DNA of 37,994 nucleotides from CAZRUA01 sp964603125 (GTDB taxonomy: Bacteria; Bacteroidota; Bacteroidia; B-17B0; Aurantibacillaceae). Below are positions 30,564 to 37,994 of the stretch, one piece after another. The notes under the pieces were generated by a model. It was given only the letters and a program-made list of their open reading frames with translations. It had not been told where the DNA came from and did not search any database. How positions within the stretch are numbered: position 1 is the stretch's first letter; each line of letters starts with the position of its first letter. The position numbers and the translations under genes were made by a program. The DNA is taken from the NCBI GenBank assembly GCA_964603125.1, contig CAZRUA010000024.1, forward strand, positions 1 to 37,994, given 5' to 3'.

Positions 30564-33500
30564 ATGAACTACAAAAAACTCAACAATATCATTGGCTGGC
30601 TAGTTTTTGCTATTGCTACTTTCGTTTACGTTTCAACTATTGAGCCCACAGCAAGTTTTTGGGACTGTGGCGAGTACATTGCCTGTGCTAATGGTCTAGA
30701 GGTTGGTCACCCTCCCGGAGCTCCATTTTTCTTGTTAATTGGTCGTTTCTTTATCTTGTTTGCAGGTGGTGATATTCAAAAGGCTGCGTATTGGGTAAAC
30801 GTAATGAGTGCTTTGTGCAGTTCATTCACCATTTTGTTTTTGTTTTGGAGTATTACTCGTTTGGCGCGCAAAATCATTGGTGGTGCTATCGAAGAGCTTT
30901 CTCAAGGTAATATTTTAGCTATTTTAGGCGCAGGTACCATCGGTGCTTTGGCGTATACTTTTAGTGATTCATTTTGGTTTTCAGCAGTTGAAGGCGAGGT
31001 TTATGCTATGTCTTCGTTCTTTACAGCAATTGTGTTTTGGGCAATTTTAAAATGGGAAGAAGAAGATACTCCAGATAACAGAGTTGGCGCATTACGTTGG
31101 ATTATTTTAATTGCCTATTTGATGGGATTATCAATTGGTGTCCATTTACTAAACTTACTTGTTATTCCTGCAATTTGCTATATTTTCTATTTCAAACGTT
31201 ATAAAGCTGATTTAAAAGGATTTATTATTTGTGGTGTTGTTTCTATTTTAATTTTAGGTGGTATTCAAGGTGGCATCATTCCTGGTATTGCTAAATTGGC
31301 AGCTGATTATGAGTTGTTCTTTGCAAACTCAATGGGAATGGGCTTCACAACGGGTACTGTTGTTTTCTTTTTATTCTTATTAGGCGCTATTACAAGCACC
31401 ATCGTTTATACGGTTAATCGTAAAAAAACATATTTATACTTAGCGATTGCTTTAACCGCTTTACTTGCAATATTTGGATTCGCTTCTGCTTACTTCCCAG
31501 GTGGAATGTTTATGCGAATTTTAATTATTGGTGGTGCAGCTTTAGCGTTGTATTTGTTAAGAGAGAAATTTGTTGCTCTAAGCACAATATCATTAAGCTT
31601 CGCGGCTTTACTAATTGGTTATTCAACCTTCTTCGTTTTGGTAATTCGTTCTCAAGCTAATCCTCCAATGGATGAAAATAATCCTGAGAATGCTGTAACA
31701 TTGTTATCTTACTTACAACGTAAGCAATATGGTGATTGGCCAATTGGTTACGGTCAATACTACAACGCACCAGTAGATGGGTATATTGATGACGAACCTA
31801 CTTATGCTAAGGATCCAGCTAATGGAAACTATAAAATGGTAGATGATGGTAAAAACGCTATCCCAAAATATAAGGAAGAGTATTGTACAATTTTCCCTCG
31901 TATGTGGAGTCAAAGTCATGGCGGACAATACAAAGATTGGGCAGGAATAAACGATGGTGAAGGTGTACCAACTGGTGATACAGATGAAAGCGGTAATCCA
32001 ATATTGGTTCCAACAATGGGAGCTAACTTGCACTATTTCTTTAACCACCAAATTCGTTACATGTATTGGCGTTATTTTGCTTGGAACTTTATAGGCCGTC
32101 AAAATGATGTTCAAGGTATGAATGATAATCCTTTGGAGGGTAACTGGCATTCTGGTATAAAATCGTATGACGAAAGTGCTTATGGTGCTGATTATTCATA
32201 TACTCCGCATCCTTTACGTAACAATAAAGGTACTAATCACTTCTTCTTTATTCCGTTTATATTAGGATTATTAGGGGCTGTGTACCACTTTATAAAAAAT
32301 ACAAAGGACTTTTTTGTGGTGCTGTGCTTATTCTTCTTTACAGGTTTAGCAATTGTAATGTATCTTAATCAATATCCAAATCAGCCACGTGAGCGAGATT
32401 ATGCTTATGCCGCCTCGTTCTACGCTTTTGGTATTTGGATAGGTTTGGGTGTTTTAGGTTTATTTGCATTATTAAATAAATTAGTGAAGAATAATAAAGT
32501 TGCTACAGCAAGTTTAGCAACGTTGTTAAGTGTTTCAGTGCCATACCTTATGGCTGCTGAAGGTTGGGATGATCATGACCGCTCGTTAAGAACTATGTCG
32601 CGTGATTTTGCAATCAATTACTTAAACTCTTGCGCTGAAAATGCAATCATTTTTACAAATGGAGATAACGATACTTTCCCATTATGGTACGCTCAGGAAG
32701 TTGAACATATACGTACTGATGTTCGTGTTGTTAATTTAAGTTTATTGCAAACAGATTGGTATATCGATCAAATGCGCCGTAAGGCATACAAGTCAGAGGC
32801 GGTGCCGTTTACGTTAAAGCCTGATATGTATGCAAATGAAAAAAACAACGTTGTAATTTTGGATAATAGCGGAAAGCTTGGTGCAGTAAAAGCTCAAGAG
32901 TTAATGAATATTGTTAATACCGATAATCCTGATTATAAAAAACAAGCAGGAGCTGGTGAGTACTACACATATTTACCTACTTCTCAAGTGGCTTTACCAG
33001 TTGATTCGATGAAGGTAGTTACAAACGGAACAGTTGATAAATCAATGGCTGGACGTATTGTGAAGAATGTTATTTGGGACGTGAAAAAACCATACTTGTA
33101 TAAAAATGATTTAATGGTATTGGATTTAATTGCAGGCTTTAACTGGGATCGTCCAATTTACTTTGCGGTAACTGCTGGTGCTGATGCATATTTGAATCTA
33201 GATGAGTATCTTCAATTAGAAGGTTTAGCATACCGTTTAGTTCCAATTAAATCTAGTAAGGAGGAAATGCAAGGTGGTGTGCGTATCTCAACAGATATTA
33301 TGTATAATAATATCATGAATAAATTTGTTTGGGGTGGTATGAATAAACCAGGCGTAAACTTAGATGAAAACTCATTACGTTTCTCTGATAACATGCGCAT
33401 GCAAGTGGGTTCATTAGCAACCGCTTTAGCTCGTGAGGGTAAAAAGGATAAGGCAATTAAAGTTTTAGATAAAGCAATGGCTGAAATGCCTGAAGAGAAT

Positions 33501-33845
33501 GTTCCTTATGGTGTTACTATGTACTCAATCATTCAAGGTTATTACGATGCTGGAGCTATTGCAAAAGCAAATGAATTGTCTCAAAAAGTATTTGGTTACA
33601 TGGAAGAGGATTTAAATTACTATACAACAAATCCTAAAATGATGAATTACCAGAAAGCATTCTCAAACGAAGTTCGTCGTATGCAAAGTGTAATTTATCA
33701 ATTAACTATGTTAGCTTCTCCAGTAGGTAATAATCAACCAACATTGTTTAATGATTATTACAAACGTGCTGGTAAATATATTGCAGGTGAAGAGTTGGAT
33801 AAATTAAAAGGAATCGCATTACCTCCTCCAGCTATTAAACCATAA
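30564..33845 (+). CDS. DUF2723 (TMEM260-like) membrane glycosyltransferase-type protein
   Basis: The 1093-residue membrane protein has a first helix (GWLVFAIATFVYVSTI). The conserved DUF2723 loop SFWDCGEYIACANGLEVGHP (Asp34, Glu37) follows, carrying the acidic residues expected at a GT-C active site. About a dozen further transmembrane helices reach to roughly residue 670 (QPRERDYAYAASFYAFGIWI is near the end of the membrane part), and a soluble C-terminal part of about 400 residues ends with TPR-like helices. DUF2723 is related to human TMEM260, an O-mannosyltransferase (CAZy GT117). A role in protein O-glycosylation is plausible but not shown. Length is normal for the family in Bacteroidota. 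Confidence 0.9.
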   Translation: MNYKKLNNIIGWLVFAIATFVYVSTIEPTASFWDCGEYIACANGLEVGHPPGAPFFLLIGRFFILFAGGDIQKAAYWVNVMSALCSSFTILFLFWSITRLARKIIGGAIEELSQGNILAILGAGTIGALAYTFSDSFWFSAVEGEVYAMSSFFTAIVFWAILKWEEEDTPDNRVGALRWIILIAYLMGLSIGVHLLNLLVIPAICYIFYFKRYKADLKGFIICGVVSILILGGIQGGIIPGIAKLAADYELFFANSMGMGFTTGTVVFFLFLLGAITSTIVYTVNRKKTYLYLAIALTALLAIFGFASAYFPGGMFMRILIIGGAALALYLLREKFVALSTISLSFAALLIGYSTFFVLVIRSQANPPMDENNPENAVTLLSYLQRKQYGDWPIGYGQYYNAPVDGYIDDEPTYAKDPANGNYKMVDDGKNAIPKYKEEYCTIFPRMWSQSHGGQYKDWAGINDGEGVPTGDTDESGNPILVPTMGANLHYFFNHQIRYMYWRYFAWNFIGRQNDVQGMNDNPLEGNWHSGIKSYDESAYGADYSYTPHPLRNNKGTNHFFFIPFILGLLGAVYHFIKNTKDFFVVLCLFFFTGLAIVMYLNQYPNQPRERDYAYAASFYAFGIWIGLGVLGLFALLNKLVKNNKVATASLATLLSVSVPYLMAAEGWDDHDRSLRTMSRDFAINYLNSCAENAIIFTNGDNDTFPLWYAQEVEHIRTDVRVVNLSLLQTDWYIDQMRRKAYKSEAVPFTLKPDMYANEKNNVVILDNSGKLGAVKAQELMNIVNTDNPDYKKQAGAGEYYTYLPTSQVALPVDSMKVVTNGTVDKSMAGRIVKNVIWDVKKPYLYKNDLMVLDLIAGFNWDRPIYFAVTAGADAYLNLDEYLQLEGLAYRLVPIKSSKEEMQGGVRISTDIMYNNIMNKFVWGGMNKPGVNLDENSLRFSDNMRMQVGSLATALAREGKKDKAIKVLDKAMAEMPEENVPYGVTMYSIIQGYYDAGAIAKANELSQKVFGYMEEDLNYYTTNPKMMNYQKAFSNEVRRMQSVIYQLTMLASPVGNNQPTLFNDYYKRAGKYIAGEELDKLKGIALPPPAIKP

Positions 33846-33846
33846 A

Positions 33847-34455
33847 TTGTTTGTTCGTCCTCCATACATTGTGCGTAAAGCTTTTCCGCAAAGTGTGTGG
33901 AGGATGAAAACTTCCAAGCCATCTGTTTATTTAACTTTTGATGATGGTCCAATACCCAATGTAACCGAGTGGGTTTTGGATGTATTGAAGCAAAAGGGTG
34001 TAAAAGCTACTTTTTTTTGTGTTGGTAAAAATGTTCAAGAAAACGAATCAATTTACAAACGAATTTTGGCGGAAGGACACGTTTGTGCAAATCATACTTT
34101 TCATCATGTTAAAGGCTGGATTACAGATAATAAAGCCTATTACACAGATATTTTAAATTGCAAGGAGTATTATTCAAATAATTTATTCCGACCTCCTTAC
34201 GGTAAAATAAAACCTTCGCAGTACAATAAGCTCAAAACAAAGTACAAGATAATTATGTGGGATGTGCTTAGCTATGATTATGACGCAGCCGTTAGCCCCG
34301 AAGTTTGCTTAAAAAATGTTACAAAATACACACGTAAAGGCTCAATTATTGTTTTTCATGATAGTATTAAGGCGGAAAGAAATTTAAAATACGCTTTACC
34401 TCTTGCAATTGATTATTTAATGGAAAAAGGTTTTAACTTTGAGGTTTTAAAATGA
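33847..34455 (+). CDS. Polysaccharide deacetylase (NodB homology)
   Basis: The 202-residue carbohydrate esterase 4 enzyme removes acetyl groups from N-acetylated sugars, for example peptidoglycan. Its motifs are VYLTFDDGP (Asp32, Asp33), ANHTFHH (His83, His87), FRPPYG, IIMWDVLSYDYD and SIIVFHDS. Only TTG 33847 keeps the conserved N-terminus (VRPPYIVRKAFPQSVWRM), one base after the stop of the DUF2723 gene. No signal peptide is evident, so it may act in the cytoplasm or be membrane associated. It overlaps the next gene by four bases (ATGA), so the three form one operon. Confidence 0.93.
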   Translation: MFVRPPYIVRKAFPQSVWRMKTSKPSVYLTFDDGPIPNVTEWVLDVLKQKGVKATFFCVGKNVQENESIYKRILAEGHVCANHTFHHVKGWITDNKAYYTDILNCKEYYSNNLFRPPYGKIKPSQYNKLKTKYKIIMWDVLSYDYDAAVSPEVCLKNVTKYTRKGSIIVFHDSIKAERNLKYALPLAIDYLMEKGFNFEVLK

Positions 34456-35177
34456 GATTCCTAAAATTCAGCATATTAATCTTGGCTTTTTTTGTATGCA
34501 ATGCAAAATTGTTTGCGCAGAATGTAGTTGCAGCTGATAGACTTAAAACATGGCCTAAGGATAGGATTGTTTTAGAAATTAATCATACAAGTTGGTATAA
34601 TAAGCCTGATGGAGTTAAAGGGAAATTTACATCTGGTGGCGTAAATATTTATGCTTTTTTCGATAATCCTATTGGCAAGAGTCGCATGAGTTGGGCCATT
34701 GGATTTGGTTTAAGTTCTCATAATATTCATGGTCCTATTGATTTAAAATATAAGTTAGATTCAATTAGCGATAAAATAATTTTCACAGATGTAGTGCATC
34801 GCAATCAACCTTATGTTAAAAATAGAATAGGTGAGAAGCTGTTGGAAGTTCCTTTTGAAATGCGTTTCAGATCTAGAGGTAATACAACTTTTAAATTAAC
34901 TGCTGGGTTCAAAGTTGGTTATGTAGTGCAATCTTTTCGTAAAATATTTGATGAAGATGGTAAACGAAAGCTATACGACATACGAGGCCATAATCCTTGG
35001 CGATATGGTGTAACCATCCGTGTTGGTTTCGAGCAAATTCATATTACAGGTTTTTATGCTTTATCTGATTTCTTCTTAAAAGGAAAAGGTACATTGGGCT
35101 TAACTCCTTATTCAATTGGAATAGCCTATACACCTAGAATAACAGTAGGAAGCGGAACAAAACGTCCAAAAGAATAG
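34452..35177 (+). CDS. Outer-membrane beta-barrel protein (PorT-like)
   Basis: The 241-residue protein has a signal peptide (MRFLKFSILILAFFVCNAKLFAQ). Amphipathic strands follow, typical of a small eight-to-ten-stranded barrel: SWAIGFGLSSHNIH, LLEVPFEMRFRSRGNTTFKL, TAGFKVGYVVQSFRK, RYGVTIRVGFEQIHITGFY and YSIGIAYTPRITV. The LEVPFEMRF segment resembles that of OMP_b-brl_2/PorT proteins. PorT itself serves the T9SS; I cannot tell whether this is that protein or a general barrel. It overlaps the deacetylase by four bases and the next gene starts after four more. Confidence 0.75.
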   Translation: MRFLKFSILILAFFVCNAKLFAQNVVAADRLKTWPKDRIVLEINHTSWYNKPDGVKGKFTSGGVNIYAFFDNPIGKSRMSWAIGFGLSSHNIHGPIDLKYKLDSISDKIIFTDVVHRNQPYVKNRIGEKLLEVPFEMRFRSRGNTTFKLTAGFKVGYVVQSFRKIFDEDGKRKLYDIRGHNPWRYGVTIRVGFEQIHITGFYALSDFFLKGKGTLGLTPYSIGIAYTPRITVGSGTKRPKE

Positions 35178-35181
35178 AAAA

Positions 35182-35913
35182 ATGTTTGGTAAATGCGACA
35201 TATTAAACGAGTTGCAGTTGCTTAGAGCAAAAGATGTTGAAGAATCTGAGAAACTGCTTTCGGATGTGAAAAACATCCTAATCGAATCTAAATTTAATGA
35301 ACGTAATATCTTAAATCATTTAAAGGATTACAATAAATCTTTCCTTTTAATTGATGAGCCTGATGTTGATAAGGATAGCGTTTACACGTTGAAGGAAATA
35401 GAAAGTATTGCAACTAAGTATCGATTAAGATTTTTGGATAGTCAGCATTTTAAAGGCGAGTATCCGTATGAAGTAATTTTAAAAATAAAGGATTTAAACC
35501 GAGAACACCGAAAGGATTTGGCTTATTTTAAGATTTTAGCAGATGAAGAATTTTTTAAATCAAACAAGTTCGAAGGTCAGGTCTTAATTTTTGCGGAGAC
35601 ACTTTATGGAAATTATTTTCATTTTCATACTTGGGGTAATCCATTCCCAAAAACGAGAATAGTAAAAAAGTATCCTTTACAAAAACTCGAAACAATGTTT
35701 GTTAGCTTATGTCTATTGAGCTTAGTGTTAACATTAATCCTCCCAACAAAACTAATAACATTTGATGAAAGAGCAGACTACTGGAGTATGTATAGAATTG
35801 CGGCTTATTTTCATATTTTAATTTTTTGCTGTGGTTTTGCGGTTTTCTTTTTATTCTCGTTTCGTAAAAATTTTTCACAAGCAAATTGGGACGACCCTAA
35901 AATTTCAAAGTAA
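35182..35913 (+). CDS. Membrane protein of unknown function
   Basis: I do not recognise this 243-residue protein. The first 165 residues are charged and soluble, with helical stretches (VEESEKLLSDVKNILIESK) and the pattern DKDSVYTLKEIESIATKYRL. Two transmembrane helices follow near 170-187 (MFVSLCLLSLVLTLILP) and 207-227, with a short basic tail. The NYFHFHTWGNPFPKTR stretch is His/aromatic-rich, which may mark a metal or membrane-facing site. It follows the barrel gene after four bases, so it belongs to the same operon, but what it contributes is unclear. No signal peptide. Confidence 0.75.
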   Translation: MFGKCDILNELQLLRAKDVEESEKLLSDVKNILIESKFNERNILNHLKDYNKSFLLIDEPDVDKDSVYTLKEIESIATKYRLRFLDSQHFKGEYPYEVILKIKDLNREHRKDLAYFKILADEEFFKSNKFEGQVLIFAETLYGNYFHFHTWGNPFPKTRIVKKYPLQKLETMFVSLCLLSLVLTLILPTKLITFDERADYWSMYRIAAYFHILIFCCGFAVFFLFSFRKNFSQANWDDPKISK

Positions 35914-35918
35914 AATCT

Positions 35919-35926
35919 TACCTTTG
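35919..35926 (+). promoter_or_regulatory. Promoter -7 box (TACCTTTG) for the YqeY gene
   Basis: Exact TAnnTTTG match between the two genes, 16 bases before ATG 35943. Confidence 0.5.
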
Positions 35927-35942
35927 ATAAAAATAAACAACC

Positions 35943-36386
35943 ATGTCATTAGAAGAAAAAATAAATGCTGACATCAAAGCAGCAATGTTAGCAAAGGATT
36001 CTCAAAAGTTAGAAGCTGTTAGAGCTGTTAAATCTGCTATTTTATTGCTTAAAACTTCACCTGAAGGACACACTGCCGATAGCGAGTTGAAAGCTTTGCA
36101 AAAAATGGTAAAACAGCGTCGTGAAAGTGCTGAAATTTATGTGGGACAAAATCGTCAAGATATGGCGGATACAGAGTTGTTTCAAGCTAATATTATAGAA
36201 CAGTATTTACCAAAGCAATTAAGTGAAGATGAGGTGAGAGCGGAGTTAGCTACAATTATTTCTCAAGTTGGAGCAAGTTCTCCAGCCGATTTAGGTAAAG
36301 TTATGGGAGTTGCAAGCAAGCACTTTGCTGGCCGTGCTGATGGTAAAATGGTATCTGGTTTAGTAAAAGATTTACTTTCTAAGTAG
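35943..36386 (+). CDS. GatB/YqeY domain-containing protein
   Basis: The 147-residue protein matches the YqeY family, a stand-alone version of the tRNA-binding tail of GatB. Recognised text: EEKINADIKAAMLAKDSQKL, EAVRAVKSAILLLKT, MVKQRRESAEIYVGQNRQDM, then EQYLPKQLSEDEVRAEL and GKVMGVASKHFAGRADGKMV. The precise function is unknown; a role in tRNA amidation is often assumed. It has its own -7 box and a strong terminator, so it is a single-gene unit. gatC is encoded about 14 kb upstream. Confidence 0.95.
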   Translation: MSLEEKINADIKAAMLAKDSQKLEAVRAVKSAILLLKTSPEGHTADSELKALQKMVKQRRESAEIYVGQNRQDMADTELFQANIIEQYLPKQLSEDEVRAELATIISQVGASSPADLGKVMGVASKHFAGRADGKMVSGLVKDLLSK

Positions 36387-36418
36387 TTTTTAATAAAATA
36401 AGTAATTATTCCTTGTAA

Positions 36419-36453
36419 ACGGTGTTTGTTACAACAACAAACACCGTTTTTTT
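36419..36453 (+). terminator. Terminator after the YqeY gene
   Basis: A perfect 12-bp stem, ACGGTGTTTGTT (36419-36430) with AACAAACACCGT (36436-36447), a 5-base loop and a T tract. It ends just before the ccmB -7 box. Confidence 0.95.
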
Positions 36454-36456
36454 ATC

Positions 36457-36464
36457 TAAATTTG
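36457..36464 (+). promoter_or_regulatory. Promoter -7 box (TAAATTTG) for ccmB
   Basis: Exact TAnnTTTG match directly behind the terminator, 15 bases before the TTG start chosen for ccmB. Confidence 0.55.
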
Positions 36465-36479
36465 CCTAAAATTTGGCAA

Positions 36480-37136
36480 TTGTTAAAACAAACCACATTA
36501 TTAATTAAGAAAGAGTTTTTGCTTGAATTTAGGCAAAAAACAGCCATTAGTTCAATTGTACTTTACGTTATTTCTTCACTTTTTGTTTGCACGCTAATTT
36601 TCAAGCATATTGCCGATCCATTAATGTGGAATGCTTTATTATGGGTTTTAATTATTTTTAATTCAGTTACTACTACCTCTAAAAGCTTTGCAAATGAAGG
36701 AAAGGGTAGAGGAATATTGAATTACTCGTTATATAGTCCTAAAAGTTTTATTCTTGCAAAAATAATTTACAATGTTTTGCTTTTATGTTTTGTCAGTGTG
36801 CTAACTTTTGTTTTTTATTCTTTTTTCATCGGAAATAAAATTCAAAGTGCGCTTCAGTTTTTAACTTTGGTATTGTTAACGTCAGCTGCATTATCAAGTA
36901 TCTTAACATTGGTTGCCGGTATTTCATCTCGCGCTAACGGTTCTTTTGCTTTAACTTCTATTTTAAGTTTTCCTGTTACTTTTCCGTTAATAATTTTAAC
37001 CGTCAAATTATCGCAGTTTATAGTTGATGGTATTGCTTTCAGCGTATGTATCAAGTATTTTTTAGCCATTTTAGCATTAAATGTAATAGTGTTTTTATTA
37101 GCCTATTTATTATTTCCGTACCTTTGGAAAGATTGA
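36480..37136 (+). CDS. ccmB: Heme exporter membrane subunit CcmB
   Basis: CcmB is the channel subunit of the heme-handling ABC complex of System I cytochrome c maturation. From TTG 36480 the 218-residue protein starts MLKQTTLLIKKEFLLEFRQK, the usual CcmB opening. About six helices follow (for example AISSIVLYVISSLFVCTLIF and NVIVFLLAYLLFPYLW) with the conserved NEGKGRGILNYSLYSPKS loop after helix 2. No ATG is available before residue 50, so a TTG start is required; codons upstream of 36480 lie in the promoter and terminator. ccmC begins three bases after its stop. No ccmA is in the window. Confidence 0.92.
   Translation: MLKQTTLLIKKEFLLEFRQKTAISSIVLYVISSLFVCTLIFKHIADPLMWNALLWVLIIFNSVTTTSKSFANEGKGRGILNYSLYSPKSFILAKIIYNVLLLCFVSVLTFVFYSFFIGNKIQSALQFLTLVLLTSAALSSILTLVAGISSRANGSFALTSILSFPVTFPLIILTVKLSQFIVDGIAFSVCIKYFLAILALNVIVFLLAYLLFPYLWKD
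37119..37126 (+). promoter_or_regulatory. Possible internal -7 box (TACCTTTG) for ccmC
   Basis: Exact TAnnTTTG match formed by codons near the end of ccmB, 13 bases before ATG 37140. Coding constraint could make it by chance. Confidence 0.3.
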
Positions 37137-37139
37137 TTT

Positions 37140-37802
37140 ATGAAGAATAATTGGTGGAAAATATTGGGAGCTGTTTTAGTACTTTATACTATTCCTGCTG
37201 GCTTTTTATTGCCTGTTCCAAGACAAGCAATTCTAAACGAAACAATACGCAATTTGTATTTTCATGTACCTATTTGGTTTGCTATGTTAGCGTTAATGAC
37301 GGTTTCGGTTGTTTACTCGGTAATGACATTGCGTACAAATAATTTAACAAAAGATTTATATGCTAATAAGGCTGCCGTTGTGGGTATGGTTTTTAGTGTA
37401 CTTGGTATTTTAACAGGAAGTATATGGGCTAAATTTACCTGGGGCACTTGGTGGAATATTAAGGACCCGAAATTAAACGGAGTAGCCATTGCTATTTTAA
37501 CTTATACAGCTTATTTTATTTTAAGAGATAGTATTAGTGATGAAAACAAGAAGGCTCGTTTAGCGGCTATCTACAACATCTTTGCTTATGTGATGCTAAT
37601 TATATTTGTAATGGTTTTTCCTCGTATCATGGATTCAACTCATCCAGGTAATGGTGGTAATCCTGGTTTTAATAAATACGACTTGGATAGTACAATGCGT
37701 TTAGTGTTTTACCCAGCTTGTTTAGGATGGATATTAGTTTCGGTTTGGATAATGAATGTTGTTGTTAGAATTCAAAAAATTAAAAATAAATTAAATGATT
37801 AA
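37140..37802 (+). CDS. ccmC: Heme-handling cytochrome c maturation protein CcmC
   Basis: CcmC binds heme on the periplasmic side and passes it to CcmE. The 220-residue protein has six helices, the heme-binding tryptophan-rich motif WGTWW (101-105) in FTWGTWWNIKDPKL, and a conserved His in LYFHVP (His42). The second His is in DSTHPG. No signal peptide; the first helix is at 8-25. It is three bases behind ccmB and overlaps the next gene by eight bases, forming a ccmBCD run. The window ends before ccmE. Confidence 0.97.
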   Translation: MKNNWWKILGAVLVLYTIPAGFLLPVPRQAILNETIRNLYFHVPIWFAMLALMTVSVVYSVMTLRTNNLTKDLYANKAAVVGMVFSVLGILTGSIWAKFTWGTWWNIKDPKLNGVAIAILTYTAYFILRDSISDENKKARLAAIYNIFAYVMLIIFVMVFPRIMDSTHPGNGGNPGFNKYDLDSTMRLVFYPACLGWILVSVWIMNVVVRIQKIKNKLND

Positions 37803-37994
37803 AAGAATATTATTCGTTTTGTTTTTGCTTAGCACTTTTGCTATTAACGCGCAAAACTCTTCTGTGCAAATGGCAGATACTTTTTATGCAGAAGGTAAAA
37901 TTTATGTTGTTATTGCAGTGTTTTCGGTAATATTAATTGGATTAATTGCCTACTTAATTTACATCGACAGAAAAGTAGCTGCAATTGAAAAAGA
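37795..37994 (+). CDS. ccmD: CcmD family protein, 3' partial
   Basis: The gene starts at ATG 37795, inside the last eight bases of ccmC, and is cut by the window end after 66 codons. Its N-terminus (MIKRILFVLFLLSTFAINAQ) is a signal-like helix. MADTFYAEGKIYVVIAV then leads into a second helix and the typical YIDRKVAAIEK end of CcmD-type proteins of Bacteroidota. CcmD helps release holo-CcmE. The two-helix form with a signal-like start is usual in this phylum. Confidence 0.8.
   Translation, partial: MIKRILFVLFLLSTFAINAQNSSVQMADTFYAEGKIYVVIAVFSVILIGLIAYLIYIDRKVAAIEK

Noticed and set aside
31713..32150. 145-residue minus-strand ORF inside the DUF2723 gene
   Set aside because: It lies wholly within a well-supported gene and has no recognisable domain or promoter.
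37119..37126. Firm promoter for ccmC
   Set aside because: The box matches but is built from ccmB codons and lacks a -33 element; kept only as a low-confidence feature.
1..37994. CRISPR array, rRNA, prophage or integrative element
   Set aside because: No spaced direct repeats, rRNA signatures, integrase or structural phage genes were found on either strand.

Overview
The window comes from a low-GC member of the Bacteroidota, probably Flavobacteriales-like. The basis is: type IX secretion (T9SS) markers (a GldN homologue, one type A and one type B C-terminal sorting domain), many exported proteins with signal peptides ending in Ala-Gln, a CarboxypepD_reg plus TonB receptor, FISUMP and DUF2723 proteins, almost no Shine-Dalgarno sequences, and repeated TAnnTTTG promoter -7 boxes just before start codons. 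Most of it is compact core genome. I see no phage, transposase, integrase, CRISPR array or rRNA.

Layout. 1-2660: an exported DUF4412/GLPGLI-like protein (5' cut by the window edge), an unrecognised exported 546-residue protein, and the 3' remnant of a second copy of the first gene. 2678-7471: PQQ-type propeller protein, mazG, then a TonB-dependent receptor overlapping a corrinoid adenosyltransferase. 7572-11940: small membrane protein, then on the minus strand a CYTH protein, a YcxB-like protein, a lipoprotein and lptD. 11974-15045: amidase with TPR and SPOR parts, then the ribosomal operon rpsF-rpsR-rplI. 15124-17800 (minus): exported PHP-domain protein with T9SS tail and a TPR protein. 18060-22634: thyA with a small exported EF-Tu-domain-II-like protein, an FMN glutamate-synthase-like enzyme, plsC, gatC and a DinB-fold protein. 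22631-24588 (minus): rsmE and two tandem paralogues of a Cys-rich N-terminal module. 24656-28080: gldN, an ABC ATPase, a FISUMP protein and a T9SS type B cargo. 28143-30248: Crp/Fnr regulator, pirin, YceI. 30304-30376: tRNA-Gln on the minus strand. 30564-37994: DUF2723 glycosyltransferase-like protein, polysaccharide deacetylase, outer-membrane barrel protein, unknown membrane protein, YqeY, then ccmB-ccmC-ccmD.

How the genes fit together. Several serve the envelope: lptD (LPS export), the amidase (septal peptidoglycan), plsC, the deacetylase, the DUF2723 protein, and T9SS parts and cargo. ccmBCD begins a cytochrome c maturation operon. rpsF-rpsR-rplI, gatC, rsmE and tRNA-Gln belong to translation.

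The observations I find most worth following are: (1) two promoters, plsC and pirin, that share a TTGA-N6-TCAA palindrome 30 bases before the -7 box, with a Crp/Fnr gene directly beside one of them; (2) the truncated paralogue at 2469-2585 behind an unrecognised exported gene; (3) a free-standing exported EF-Tu domain II-like barrel coupled to thyA; (4) a set of -7 boxes whose TTG or GTG is easily mistaken for a start codon. I did not find a clearly new multi-gene system.
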